Below, one piece after another: positions 1 to 9,166 of a stretch of DNA of 64,000 nt. The translations under genes were made by a program, and so were the position numbers. The DNA lies in NCBI GenBank assembly GCA_035602605.1, contig DATNLZ010000132.1, positions 1 to 64,000 of the forward strand, written 5' to 3'. Below the pieces are notes generated by a model. The model had not been told where the DNA came from, ran no database searches, and was given only the letters and a program-made list of their open reading frames with translations. Position 1 is the first letter of the stretch; each line of letters opens with the position of its first letter. Source of the stretch: DASQHY01 sp035602605. Lineage in GTDB: Bacteria; Acidobacteriota; Terriglobia; Acidiferrales; UBA7541.

Positions 1-1751
1 CTGCCGCCGTAAGAATCCACGCCGCCGCCGTCGCCAGGACGCACGCCAGTCCCCGAGAGTGAAACCGAATCCGGTGAAGAAGGCGCGTTGCTCAAAATGG
101 TGAGCGTACCGGACAATGTCCCGGCGGCTGCCGGAGCGAACCTTACGTTCACTGCGGCGGATTCGCCAGCAGCCAGCGTCCAGGGAAAAGCAGCGGAGAC
201 GAGCGCGAATTGTTCAGGGCTGGCAGTGATCGCGCTGATGCTCACGCTTTCCGAACCGGTGTTCTGAACCGTGACCGTTTGTGGCGAGCTTGTTGTCCCC
301 AGGTTTAGATTGCCAAAACTCAAAGAATTAGGCGTAACACGCAATGGAGAGCTCGCGGCAACCCCAGTTCCAGAAAGCGAGACTGCATTGGGTGAAGTCG
401 GGGCATCGCTTACAATCGTCACCGAACCAGGCCGAGCTCCGGGCTCCGTAGGAGTGAATGTGATCCCCACCTCAGAGGACTGACCTGCATTGAGCGTAAA
501 AGGAATTGTCGGCGCCGAAACGATCGCATAGTGCGCCGGGGTCGCAGTGATCCCGCTGACAGTGACACTCCCAGAGCCTGTGTTTTGTACGGCGATGGTC
601 TGCGCACCACTCGTCACGCCGATACTTCTGCTTCCAAAATTCAAAGTTTGGGGACTCACGCTAATTTGGGTACTGCCCTGGCTGCCACTGCGTCCGAGCA
701 ACGCCACGGTCGAAGGGTCCGGAGATGAATCAGTCGAAATCGCCAGGATACCAGTTAGACTTCCGGTGCGGGTCGGACTGAAAGAAACATTGACGTGCGT
801 CGTTTCGCCTGGAAGAAGCGTCAATGGAATCGGCGGCGCGGAACGAATCGAAAATTGTGTTGTGACACTAAAGCCCGTAAGCCTTAAATATTCGCGGCCG
901 AAGTTTCGAACCTCAACAGACTGAAACCGGCTCGTCTGTCCAATGTCTACACCGCCGAAATCCAGAACAGTTGGGTTCAGTCCCACTGACTCCGACCCAC
1001 CGCTGCCGCCATTCCCGATTCCGGTAAGCGCTACAGTTTGTGGGCTATCGGGTGCGTTGTCAAAAAACGATAAACTACCAGTGTGGGCACCGCTAGCGGC
1101 TGGTGCGAATGTGACGTCAAGTTCGCAGCTGGCTACGGGACTGAGAGTGGCCGGGCAATTGTTTATCTGAGAGAAGTTACCACTCACGTCGATTCTCGAT
1201 ATATTCAAAGTCGCGCTTCCGGAATTGGTCAAAATGACTCGTCTGGGATTACTTCGCGTATTCACCTGCTGCGAGCCGAAATCAAGTCTGGTTGTGGACG
1301 GAGTTGCAACAGGTCCGCCCGAATCTTGGCCCCCACTCCCTCCTCTCCCAACAAGCCGACTCGTATTACCTCCGCTCGTCGCATTGCTGGATACGGCTAG
1401 TCGGCCCTCCTGTGAGCCCGAGTATTTTGGGGCAAAATAAATAACGACATGCGTAGTTTCCCCGGGTAGAAGCGTTAAAGGCAAAGAGGGATGAGCATAA
1501 ATAACGAATGGAGCCTGGACATCGAAGCCATAGAGTCTCAAATAGCCACTACCACTATTGCGAACTTCGATTGATTGCATTCTGCTGGTTGAATTTACCG
1601 GTATACTTCCAAAGTCCAGAGCAGTGGGGTTGACGTTTATTGCTTGTGCTTGTGCCCCTACGATTGCTGGGGAGCCCAACAAGCCGATCAGAATCACCAG
1701 TATCAGATTCTGCAAAAAACGCGACCGTCTGATACCCGGCACTCTGAACAT
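1..1751 (-). CDS. Secreted choice-of-anchor-D repeat protein, C-terminus beyond window
   Basis: An open minus-strand frame runs from ATG at 1751 off the left edge (583 codons visible). A GGAGG ribosome site lies four bases before the start. The N-terminus is a Sec signal (charged RRSRFLQN, hydrophobic LILVILIGLLG, cleavage near GAQAQA). The rest is about five Ig-like repeats of roughly 105 residues. Each opens with a phrase such as NPTALDFGSIPVNSTS or VTPNSLSFGNLNLGTTS and closes with a TFAP/RFAP-type strand and a GTG, separated by Gly/Ser-rich linkers. This is the ASPM-SPD2-Hydin/choice-of-anchor-D fold, common in large secreted acidobacterial proteins. Role probably structural or adhesive at the cell surface; no catalytic motif seen. 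The two plus-strand frames opposite are shadows. Confidence 0.85.
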   Translation of the reverse strand, partial: MFRVPGIRRSRFLQNLILVILIGLLGSPAIVGAQAQAINVNPTALDFGSIPVNSTSRMQSIEVRNSGSGYLRLYGFDVQAPFVIYAHPSLPLTLLPGETTHVVIYFAPKYSGSQEGRLAVSSNATSGGNTSRLVGRGGSGGQDSGGPVATPSTTRLDFGSQQVNTRSNPRRVILTNSGSATLNISRIDVSGNFSQINNCPATLSPVASCELDVTFAPAASGAHTGSLSFFDNAPDSPQTVALTGIGNGGSGGSESVGLNPTVLDFGGVDIGQTSRFQSVEVRNFGREYLRLTGFSVTTQFSIRSAPPIPLTLLPGETTHVNVSFSPTRTGSLTGILAISTDSSPDPSTVALLGRSGSQGSTQISVSPQTLNFGSRSIGVTSGAQTIAVQNTGSGSVTVSGITATPAHYAIVSAPTIPFTLNAGQSSEVGITFTPTEPGARPGSVTIVSDAPTSPNAVSLSGTGVAASSPLRVTPNSLSFGNLNLGTTSSPQTVTVQNTGSESVSISAITASPEQFALVSAAFPWTLAAGESAAVNVRFAPAAAGTLSGTLTILSNAPSSPDSVSLSGTGVRPGDGGGVDSYGG

Positions 1752-2083
1752 CGGGCCTCCAAGGTGATTTTGCGGACTTGTCGGAAAGCTATGTCGATCA
1801 GGCCGGGTGCATGACCGATGAATTTGAAGGACTGGATTTCCGGGTATTAACTGACTTCCTGGGAGAATGTCAGATGGGCCCTGTGGTGCGAGTCCTTTAA
1901 TTCAAAACTTTTCGCCCGCGACAGACAGCTTAAGGGCGGCGAAGTTGCTGCGCAGTCGGCGAGACACCGATTCTTTTGTCAGATATTTGGGCGGAAGTAT
2001 GTAAGCTTCTGTCTTACATGCGCGACTAGTGAACGGCGGCCACCGGATCGGGCCGGTATGGGGATTGATTTGGCAGTAACGAT
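1752..2083. other. Intergenic, no gene seen
   Basis: 332 bases between two minus-strand genes. Beyond the GGAGG site and presumably the promoter of the repeat protein I see no credible ORF, RNA or repeat here. Confidence 0.6.
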
Positions 2084-2857
2084 TTATTTCGATTTTTGAT
2101 TAACCAGAACGGTCAGAATGTCAGCACGATAGTTTGCCAATGTCTCAGTATCTAACAATCGAAATATGGCCTTCTCGATCCAGTGAAGTGGCGGAAAACG
2201 TCGGAATTCCCAAGCGGAATGCACCATCCGCATAGTCGCTATCGAAAATCCACTGCGTTCCGCCATTTCGCGAACTTGCTTTCCCGTATTCATTCGATAA
2301 TGGGTTTTGAAGATGTCCGTCTCGGTCCGCCCCTCAAAGTGACGAATGATTCTTTTTTTAATTCCGTCCGGCAAAAGAGAGGCCGCAAAAACTTGGTAGT
2401 TCAGAAAATTTGGTGTCAGGAAAATGAATTTACCGCCGGGCTGCAGAACGCGTTTTACCTCCCGTAGCAATGTCAGGGGGTTTTCCAGATGTTCCACCAC
2501 CATTTGCGCCGTCACCAAATTAAAAGAGGCATCGCGAAACGGTAGAGCGAGGATATCTCCCGCCAATTTTTCGTGTACATGAGCATTACGAGAAACATCA
2601 TCGGCCACTGCATCGATTCCGACAAGGCGACGAGCAGTCTTGGAGAGCTTTGCCTCGTCAGCGGCTCCATTCGGAAGCCACTCCCGCAACAGCCGCCAAC
2701 CGCATCCGAGGTCCAGCCATTCAGTAGACGATGTCACCTCATCTAACAGCAACAATCGGTACGCATCTTCTGCGACGACGAGATTGGGCCTTGACGTTTT
2801 GAGTCCCGGTGGAAGTTCACTCAATGCAGTTTCCAGGTTTCGAGAAATGCCACACAC
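2084..2857 (-). CDS. Class I SAM-dependent methyltransferase
   Basis: 257 residues, GTG start. The Rossmann methyltransferase core is plain: motif I as WLDLGCGWRLL (about residue 45), an acidic second-strand motif GIDAV, then GDILALPFRDASFNLVTAQMVVEHLENP (motifs II/III) and LQPGGKFIFLTPN. This is the UbiE/Methyltransf_11 type that methylates small molecules, lipids or sugars; the substrate cannot be read from sequence. It is divergent from an O-antigen ligase, and a second methyltransferase lies on that gene's other side, so modification of a surface glycan or its carrier is a reasonable inference. Start uncertain: no strong ribosome site precedes the GTG. Confidence 0.85.
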   Translation of the reverse strand: MCGISRNLETALSELPPGLKTSRPNLVVAEDAYRLLLLDEVTSSTEWLDLGCGWRLLREWLPNGAADEAKLSKTARRLVGIDAVADDVSRNAHVHEKLAGDILALPFRDASFNLVTAQMVVEHLENPLTLLREVKRVLQPGGKFIFLTPNFLNYQVFAASLLPDGIKKRIIRHFEGRTETDIFKTHYRMNTGKQVREMAERSGFSIATMRMVHSAWEFRRFPPLHWIEKAIFRLLDTETLANYRADILTVLVNQKSK

Positions 2858-3226
2858 GTGCTCTATCGCTGCAAGTTGAACTGCAAGGATATGGCATTAC
2901 GGGGTCGCGGAGCTACTTCCATCGTTTTTTTGTCTCCATCATTCTGGCGGCAATGTCATACTATTTGGGTGCCAAGCTTATCGTCTATGGGAACTGCGGT
3001 TCCTTCGAGGCGCAAGTATACTTGGTTTGCGGCCTGGGCTCAGCCAGTATCCGATACGCCCGTTTGGCGCTTTCGATGAGCGTCCGTACATTGTTATCTG
3101 CCGCCCCATTCAACTTCGTAGGTGTAAGGTCGACGTCTCGGGACACCGAAAACAGATTTCCTCAGCTACCGAAGGGGGAATGCTGTAGTCGCTCGCATTC
3201 TCGCCACTAAACGGCTGGTCTCCTAG
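2858..3226. other. Divergent intergenic region
   Basis: 369 bases between the divergently read methyltransferase and O-antigen ligase genes; it must hold promoters for both, but I cannot pick boxes with confidence. Short frames here have no recognisable protein content. Confidence 0.5.
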
Positions 3227-4567
3227 ATGAACTCTACCCTCGATTACGCAGATCCTATGGAATCGGAAGAAAATTCATTTTCAGCGTTAGACGCTGGCAT
3301 GCTGGTCTTTTACCTTCTCGTGTCCATCATGCCGCTCGAGAGGCACCCTATTTGGTCAAGAATTATCGGCGGATTTACGCTCACCAAGTACGTAGGCATT
3401 GCTTGCACTTTCTACGCCCTGTTTTATCTCACCGCTCGGCAGGCGCCTTGGTCGGCGCTTCGCAGCTCTGTGGCGAAGGTCTTTGTTGTCTTCTATGCGA
3501 TCGCAGCGCTCTCGCATTTTACGAAAGGCCCTCCCGGTGAAGTAGAATTCAATCCCTTTGCCAGCTATACATCTTTCTTTCTGCTTTTCTTTGTCACTGT
3601 GACCCTGGTGGATTCCCTCCAGCGATTGCGCTGGACTTTGCTTGTGGCCATCGGTTCGGTGGGACTGGCTTCGGTTTATGTCATCCGCGAATGGCAGCAT
3701 TACCACAATATTTATCCCGGTTTTCGGCCCGGATGGGTCGTTGGTGACGCAAACTACTTCGCTCTATCGGCCGTGCTCTGCGCTCCCCTGGCCTTTTACT
3801 TAATGAAAGAATCGGACATCCTCTGGGAGCGCCTCTATTGTTTTGGATGTTTACTTCTCACTCTGGTGGCCGTCACTCTTTCAGCTTCGCGTGGCGGTTT
3901 CCTCGGGCTTATCGTCGCGTTTCTATTCTTCATCAAGCGCTCCGCCCAGCCTTTGCGCAACTTTCTTCTGGTTACTGTACTTTCTGCCCCCATTATTATT
4001 TTCGCCCCGGCTTCCCCTGTCCAGCGTTTACTTCATCCGAACTACAGCGATACGTCTGCTGAAGACAGCCGCCTGCAGCTTTGGAGAGCCGGACTGCGAA
4101 TGATCGCGCGTCATCCCTTGACAGGAATTGGTCTGGGAAACTTCAAGTATACCGTGACGCAATATGAAGCCGCCGGTGAGAGCCTGGAAAAGATCGCCCA
4201 CAATACCTACATCGGAATTGCTGCGGAAATGGGCTTGCCGAGCATTATTGTCTTTGTCCTGATTCTTTTTTGTGCGTTTCGCGATCTAAGCCACGCGAGG
4301 GAGCTTTCTCTCGAAGAAGATATTCCCCTCGTTTATGAAGCGGCCACAGGCATCCAGGCTGGGTTGCTCGGCGCTGCCGTCGCTATATTTTTTCTTTCCG
4401 CCGAAACGCAGAAACTGTTGTGGCTGATGATATTTCTAGCGCCCACGCTACTGGCGCTAACTGAATATCTCGTCGCCCAGAAAGAGCAACATTCGGAATC
4501 TGAGCCAAACGACGGGAGCGTTGCCGGTGAATCCTCGGTTAATTTAATGGAGTTTGAGCAAAATTGA
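3227..4567 (+). CDS. O-antigen ligase / Wzy-type polymerase family membrane protein
   Basis: 446 residues with about ten to twelve hydrophobic segments. The Wzy_C/O-antigen-ligase signature is present: SASRGGFLGLIV in a mid-protein helix, then the large periplasmic loop with RLQLWRAGLRMIARHPLTG and GLGNF, and HNTYIGIAAEMGLP before the last helices. The family joins or polymerises undecaprenyl-linked oligosaccharides on the periplasmic face (O-antigen, exopolysaccharide or glycoprotein glycan). Methyltransferases flank it on both sides and a secreted glycosidase follows, but no glycosyltransferases are in view, so it is an orphan polymerase/ligase or the edge of a scattered locus. No clear ribosome site at 3227; an ATG nine codons in (3257, MESEEN) is an alternative. 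Confidence 0.85.
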   Translation: MNSTLDYADPMESEENSFSALDAGMLVFYLLVSIMPLERHPIWSRIIGGFTLTKYVGIACTFYALFYLTARQAPWSALRSSVAKVFVVFYAIAALSHFTKGPPGEVEFNPFASYTSFFLLFFVTVTLVDSLQRLRWTLLVAIGSVGLASVYVIREWQHYHNIYPGFRPGWVVGDANYFALSAVLCAPLAFYLMKESDILWERLYCFGCLLLTLVAVTLSASRGGFLGLIVAFLFFIKRSAQPLRNFLLVTVLSAPIIIFAPASPVQRLLHPNYSDTSAEDSRLQLWRAGLRMIARHPLTGIGLGNFKYTVTQYEAAGESLEKIAHNTYIGIAAEMGLPSIIVFVLILFCAFRDLSHARELSLEEDIPLVYEAATGIQAGLLGAAVAIFFLSAETQKLLWLMIFLAPTLLALTEYLVAQKEQHSESEPNDGSVAGESSVNLMEFEQN

Positions 4568-4632
4568 CAAAAAGGTACGAGCAAGATCAGGCTCGGCAAA
4601 TTGATGTGCGTACCTGCCAGCTGCCGCCGTCA

Positions 4633-5496
4633 CTAGCGACGGGCTATCACTAAAGCGCGTCCTTCTATATTATCTCCCGCGGGTGCAAAGCACTCGAAAC
4701 AATCACCGGCGGTCAACATTACCGAGGATATTATCGCCCAATAGGAATTCAAGAGCCACCTGAAGCGCTCCAGCACATGCTGATTTTGATGCGCCCACGT
4801 CTCGTCAAAGATCTGCGGCAAATTGTTTTGAGCGGGCTTCCTGATTCGCCTATAGAGATCTAGCGGGCGGTCATGAAGCTGCCGGTAGATGAATTTGGGG
4901 ATCGGTCGGAGCCGAAGTAAACTGATCTTCCACGATTTGAATCCTGCTTCTCGCAACATCCGCTCGAGAGTTGAACGATGCGGTATATAGGTGATCCCGC
5001 CGGTTCGAGCGGGAGAGTAGTTTGGCCAGGCCAAGAGCAGCACTCCGTCCACACGAAGCAAGGCCCCCAGGTTCCGCAAGCAGGCAGCCGGGTCGGGAAC
5101 GTACTCGAGAACATCTAGCGCAAATGCGACGTTAAAGGTCTGATCGACTATGCGAGGGAGCGCCGGGTCGCAAACGTCAGCACAGGCGAAGCTCACATTA
5201 GAGAGAGCGGACAAGGAACTCTTCAGCCGCTCGATCGACCTTTGGGCCACGTCGAGCAGTGTCAGTCTTTTTACCTGCCGAGCGAGCCAGTAGGCTGTAA
5301 ATCCTGTTCCCGGCCCGACCTCAAGCACCTCGGCATCCCGGGGAAGGGGCAGGAATTGCCCAAGAAGTTCGTCCCGCAAGGTCAGATCGTGCAGAGGAGC
5401 TCGCAGCAAGTCGGAGTGGCGAACGAGCGGGAGGCGAAAGCTTTGAGGGGCAAGATCGGTACTGTTGTTCATCGGACTGGGTTCAGCGGGTTGCAT
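4633..5496 (-). CDS. Class I SAM-dependent methyltransferase
   Basis: 287 residues. GGAG stands six bases before ATG at 5496, supporting this start. The core shows motif I VLEVGPGTGFTAYWLA, the acidic LTLLDVAQRSIERL, ACADVCDP, and FNVAFALDVLEYVPDP followed by LRVDGVLLLAWPNYSP. The C-terminal ~110 residues are Arg-rich and aromatic (LLRLRPIPKFIYRQLHDRPLDLY) and probably form a substrate or membrane-surface lid. It faces the O-antigen ligase tail-to-tail and is not closely similar to the methyltransferase at 2084-2857. A role in decorating a polysaccharide or its lipid is inferred from position only. Confidence 0.85.
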   Translation of the reverse strand: MQPAEPSPMNNSTDLAPQSFRLPLVRHSDLLRAPLHDLTLRDELLGQFLPLPRDAEVLEVGPGTGFTAYWLARQVKRLTLLDVAQRSIERLKSSLSALSNVSFACADVCDPALPRIVDQTFNVAFALDVLEYVPDPAACLRNLGALLRVDGVLLLAWPNYSPARTGGITYIPHRSTLERMLREAGFKSWKISLLRLRPIPKFIYRQLHDRPLDLYRRIRKPAQNNLPQIFDETWAHQNQHVLERFRWLLNSYWAIISSVMLTAGDCFECFAPAGDNIEGRALVIARR

Positions 5497-5770
5497 GTCG
5501 TCTCCAGGTATCTCTGGGTCAGCCTACGCGGGCACCGACGTCTGTTAAAAGGTACCAATAAAGGCTATTTAGTATCAGAAATAAATCCGGTGAAAACCCT
5601 AGTTTGTACGTGGTGAACCTGCAAAGCAGCTCCGCGTGACTGGTTGAGGTCATAGACCTTCTGAAGGGCGTTCGACGGAGACAGCCGACCTCCATTGCCG
5701 GTCCGTTGAACACGTCATGTTATCCTGTACGACGTGCTCCGATTTGAATAAAACTGGCTAAAAAAAGTAC

Positions 5771-7699
5771 ATGCGAATTTTACGTCGTACCCTCAGGCCC
5801 TGTGCCAGGTTGCTTAAGCTCTGGAGAAAACCCAGGCCCACTCGAGATAATCGTCTTGCTATCAAACTGAGCGCCATTTTTGCACTTCTCGGTGGTGGAA
5901 TATTTGCGCGAGCAGGCCTCGCCCATGTACAGGCGCAACAGACACAAGGTCCCTCCCGTATCGCCGAGCCAAGTCGGCGCCCCTCCGCCCCCGCGCGCCC
6001 TGCTACCAAGGATAACTTCGGCGGGGTCATGGCTCCCGCCGGCAAAGCCACAGGATTCTTTAGTATCCGGAAGCTGGGGAATCGCTGGTATTTCCTTTCT
6101 CCGGAAGGTCATCCTTTCTGGATGAGAGCGGTCTATGCGATAAATTTGTTAGAAGGAGGAGAAGCTACTTCTTCGCAAACTCTTCGAACCAAGTACCAGA
6201 ACGATTGGAACTTGTTTGCGCAGCACGCCGTTAAGAAGCTGCGCTTATGGGGTTTCAACGCGCTTGGCGAATACTCTTCCGCTTATACATATCCAGTTGC
6301 AACATACCTTCGCCCCTCCGGCAACCCCAATAAGATGCCTTTCATCCGGCTTCTCAATCTTTCTTACTACGGAACATTTAACCAAGGGCATCTGGCCCCA
6401 GCTCCATTTAAGACCCTTCTCGCCGGCGCCGTGGATCCACAGATTTACAAAGATTGGCCCGGGAATATCCCCGATGTCTTTGACCCTAACTTCGAAGTCT
6501 ACGCAAAAAATGTGGCCGCAGAACTAAAAGCGCCGAAGGGTGAAACTATCTTCACAGAAAAAAGTCCGAACGGTGGAGCTCCGCACCCAAGTTTGGCCAC
6601 CACACCCTGGCTCATCGGTACCACTCCCGATGACACCGATTATCTTTTTGGGTTTGGCCCAGGCCCTGAACAACCCGGACGCCGTGGTGTCGTTCATCCG
6701 CACATTGCTTGGGTTATTGCCGTCACTCGACCCGAACAGACGGCCAATACGGAGATAGGCAGTGCCTTCGGTGAGCGCCAAACAATCCGCTACGACGACA
6801 CCGTGGTTTACGCGAAACGTGCCTGGCGTGACTTTCTTCAACAAGAATACAAGGCTATTGAGTCTCTGAATTCCGCTTGGGGATCCAAATACACTACGTT
6901 TGACTCCGATGGGGGTTGGCCTGGCGGCAAGGGTTTGCTCGACGAAAGTGGCCACAATCCTTGGATTGGCAGCAATCCCACCGGTCCTTTCAGCAGCTCC
7001 CGTGTTGCAGCAGACCTGGACAAATTCCTCGGAGTGTTTGCCGATAGATATTTTCGTATTGTTAGCCAAGCTATTCGGGCGGCAACGCCTCATCATCTGG
7101 TCTTCGGTCCCGCTCCCCTTAACTCACATAGCGGCATGACTCGTCGACCCATCCTCGAAGCAGCCGGCCGCTACTGCGACGTAATTCAAACCGATTTTCG
7201 CACCGAGAAGCTGGAAATACTTGACGCCACATACTCGATAACCGGCAAGCCGATGTTTGTGTGGATGGGTACAACAGCAAACAAGGATTCGGCATTTCAC
7301 GCCTACGAGCGAAACGAAACGCTGACCACAGAGAGTCAAAAAGAGCGGGCGGCACTCTACCGCCGCGAGGTAGAATGGCTTTTTGCGTATCAAACGCACG
7401 CAGGAGTTCACCCCATGATTGGACTCGAATGGTGGGAATATATGGACAAATGGGCCGAGAAAGCCGCTTGGGGACTGGTCAGCCCGCGTGACAACGCCTA
7501 CGACGGCAAAGAAGCCATCAAGGCTCGCGGAAAAGATGCATGGAATTTTCCCACCGGAGGCGAGGACCGCGACTACGGCGATTTTCTCTCCGTCGTCGCG
7601 CAAACCAATCTGGCTATCGACAAAACAATATCTGCTTTGTTGCCCCGCGCAAATCCACCTGCCACCGACCGCAAGCCGCCCCAGAAAAAACTAAAGTAA
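5771..7699 (+). CDS. Secreted glycoside hydrolase, agarase/beta-galactosidase-like TIM barrel
   Basis: 642 residues. The start region is a long, Arg-rich signal sequence with hydrophobic FALLGGGIFARAGLA, cleaved near AHVQAQ. The mature protein begins with FFSIRKLGNRWYFLSPEGHPFW, the opening strand typical of GH50-agarase and related clan-A glycosidases, followed by KKLRLWGFNALGEYS. FLQQEYKAIESLNSAWGSKYTTFD matches a phrase common in GH42/GH50-type barrels. Late segments (VWMGTTANK, HPMIGLEWWEYMDK) fit the final barrel strands. Likely periplasmic or extracellular cleavage of a galactan-like or self-made exopolysaccharide; the exact family and catalytic Glu pair cannot be fixed by eye. It stands alone on this strand, downstream of the polymerase locus. 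Confidence 0.65.
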   Translation: MRILRRTLRPCARLLKLWRKPRPTRDNRLAIKLSAIFALLGGGIFARAGLAHVQAQQTQGPSRIAEPSRRPSAPARPATKDNFGGVMAPAGKATGFFSIRKLGNRWYFLSPEGHPFWMRAVYAINLLEGGEATSSQTLRTKYQNDWNLFAQHAVKKLRLWGFNALGEYSSAYTYPVATYLRPSGNPNKMPFIRLLNLSYYGTFNQGHLAPAPFKTLLAGAVDPQIYKDWPGNIPDVFDPNFEVYAKNVAAELKAPKGETIFTEKSPNGGAPHPSLATTPWLIGTTPDDTDYLFGFGPGPEQPGRRGVVHPHIAWVIAVTRPEQTANTEIGSAFGERQTIRYDDTVVYAKRAWRDFLQQEYKAIESLNSAWGSKYTTFDSDGGWPGGKGLLDESGHNPWIGSNPTGPFSSSRVAADLDKFLGVFADRYFRIVSQAIRAATPHHLVFGPAPLNSHSGMTRRPILEAAGRYCDVIQTDFRTEKLEILDATYSITGKPMFVWMGTTANKDSAFHAYERNETLTTESQKERAALYRREVEWLFAYQTHAGVHPMIGLEWWEYMDKWAEKAAWGLVSPRDNAYDGKEAIKARGKDAWNFPTGGEDRDYGDFLSVVAQTNLAIDKTISALLPRANPPATDRKPPQKKLK

Positions 7700-7759
7700 C
7701 TAGCGTTCCACGGGGCGCCGTACCTTTGACTCTTAGGAATTAAATCCCGACGCACAATC

Positions 7760-8461
7760 TTAGATGGTTTTGTCTTTCGAATAGCAGATACCTTGGAGAT
7801 TGCACTCGATGCACAGTGGACGGCGTGCCTGGCAAACTCTTCGGCCATGCCAGATCAATTGATGCGAGAACAGAATCCACTTTTCCTTGGGGATAATTTT
7901 CATCAAGTCTTGCTCGATTTTTTTCGGATCGTCATTTTTGGTGAGGTCTAGCCGCCGAGAGATTCGTTGCACGTGCGTGTCGACCACGATCCCTGATGCG
8001 ATACCGTAGGCCGTACCTAGAACTACGTTTGCAGTCTTACGCGCCACTCCCGGTAGCGTCAGCAACTCTTCCATGGTACGTGGTACGTTTCCGTCAAATT
8101 GTTCCAGGATCAATTTGCTCGCGCCCATGATCGACTTCGTCTTGTTGCGAAAAAATCCGGTCGGGCGGATATCTTGTTCCAGAAGTTTCGGATTGGCGAG
8201 CATAAAGGCTTTAGGTTCAGGATATTTTTGATAGAGATCCCGGGTCACTTGATTCACACGGACGTCAGTGCACTGCGCTGAAAGTATCGTCGACACGAGC
8301 AGCTCAAACGGATTCTTGTGCTCGAGTGCGCAAGTTACGTCCGGATAGGCCTCATCCAGCTTTGCGAGTATGGCGCGAACGCGATAAGGCTGCGTTCCAA
8401 TCCCTTTGAATCTAGAAGGCTTGACAGGCATCTTCGCTCTATGCGTTTTCTTTTTCAGCAT
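7760..8461 (-). CDS. nth: Endonuclease III, DNA glycosylase/AP lyase
   Basis: 233 residues, near the family's usual length. It removes oxidised pyrimidines and nicks the abasic site in base excision repair. The helix-hairpin-helix is LPGVARKTANVVLG with catalytic Lys at about residue 142; the catalytic Asp is in VVDTHVQRISRR (D161). The C-terminal [4Fe-4S] cluster ligands are spaced C-x6-C-x2-C-x5-C (residues 210, 217, 220, 226). It begins 12 bases after the rdgB stop, so it is probably the last gene of an operon that also carries rph and rdgB, pairing DNA repair with nucleotide-pool sanitation. Start at 8461 lacks a good ribosome site; an ATG ten codons in is possible. Confidence 0.95.
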   Translation of the reverse strand: MLKKKTHRAKMPVKPSRFKGIGTQPYRVRAILAKLDEAYPDVTCALEHKNPFELLVSTILSAQCTDVRVNQVTRDLYQKYPEPKAFMLANPKLLEQDIRPTGFFRNKTKSIMGASKLILEQFDGNVPRTMEELLTLPGVARKTANVVLGTAYGIASGIVVDTHVQRISRRLDLTKNDDPKKIEQDLMKIIPKEKWILFSHQLIWHGRRVCQARRPLCIECNLQGICYSKDKTI

Positions 8462-8473
8462 GATTGCGCTGGA

Positions 8474-9166
8474 CTATATCACACGAGTTTCAGGGCTGAG
8501 CGACGACAGAAAATCACACAGCTTGCGGAAGGCTTTTCCGCGATGGCTGTGCTGATTCTTCTCTGAGAGAGATTGCTCGGCAAAAGTTTTGCCCAGCATC
8601 GGGAAGAAGAAAACAGGATCGTAGCCGAAACCGTACTCGCCACGTGGCGCATCCAGAATTGTCCCGCCTGCCCGGTCGCTGATCACTCCCAGGATCTTTC
8701 CTCTTCGTGCCAGGGCGATCACGCACACAAAGTATCCCTGACGAGCAGCGCCCTTTTTCTCACGCAATTCTTCGAGAAGTTTGCGAACGCGATCCGCGTC
8801 GCTCGCATTTTCTCCAGCATATCGCGCCGAATGTACTCCAGGCGCTTTACCAAGTGCCGGTACCACCAGTCCGGAATCGTCGGCAAACACCAGGCCTTCT
8901 GCGAAGCGGCTATAATGCAGTGCTTTTCCGGCTGCGTTTTCCGCGAACGTTGGCGCATTTTCCGCAAATGCTGGTAGTCGATCAATTTCCGGCAGAAGCT
9001 CGAGCGCAATCCTTCGCGGAGAAGAAAATGTTTCGGCCAGTGAGCGATACTCCCGCAGCTTGCCGCAGTTGGAAGAAGCCAGAAAAAGTTTGTCGGGTGC
9101 GTGTTTCTCGGCTGCGAGTTTATGGCCAGCCACTTCGCCGGCTGTATTTTTATCGAACACGGGCAC
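8474..9166 (-). CDS. rdgB: XTP/dITP diphosphatase (RdgB/HAM1)
   Basis: Hydrolyses non-canonical purine triphosphates (dITP, XTP) to monophosphates, keeping them out of DNA. The family start LFLASSNCGKLREY, the metal-site region FADDSGLVVPALGKAPGVHSARYAG and GYGFGYDPVFF-like segment (EYGFGYDPVFF) are all present, with SEKNQHSHRGKAFRKL at the end. The frame is open back to 9295, but that would overlap rph by almost 150 bases and add ~43 residues that do not look like the family. A GTG at 9166 or 9160, just inside the rph stop, gives about 230 residues and a short coupled overlap. I chose 9166; the start is uncertain by a few codons. Confidence 0.9.
   Translation of the reverse strand: MPVFDKNTAGEVAGHKLAAEKHAPDKLFLASSNCGKLREYRSLAETFSSPRRIALELLPEIDRLPAFAENAPTFAENAAGKALHYSRFAEGLVFADDSGLVVPALGKAPGVHSARYAGENASDADRVRKLLEELREKKGAARQGYFVCVIALARRGKILGVISDRAGGTILDAPRGEYGFGYDPVFFFPMLGKTFAEQSLSEKNQHSHRGKAFRKLCDFLSSLSPETRVI

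Noticed and set aside
271..1767. Several plus-strand frames of 60-125 residues
   Set aside because: They lie opposite a continuous minus-strand frame with Ig-like repeats, a signal peptide and a GGAGG site.
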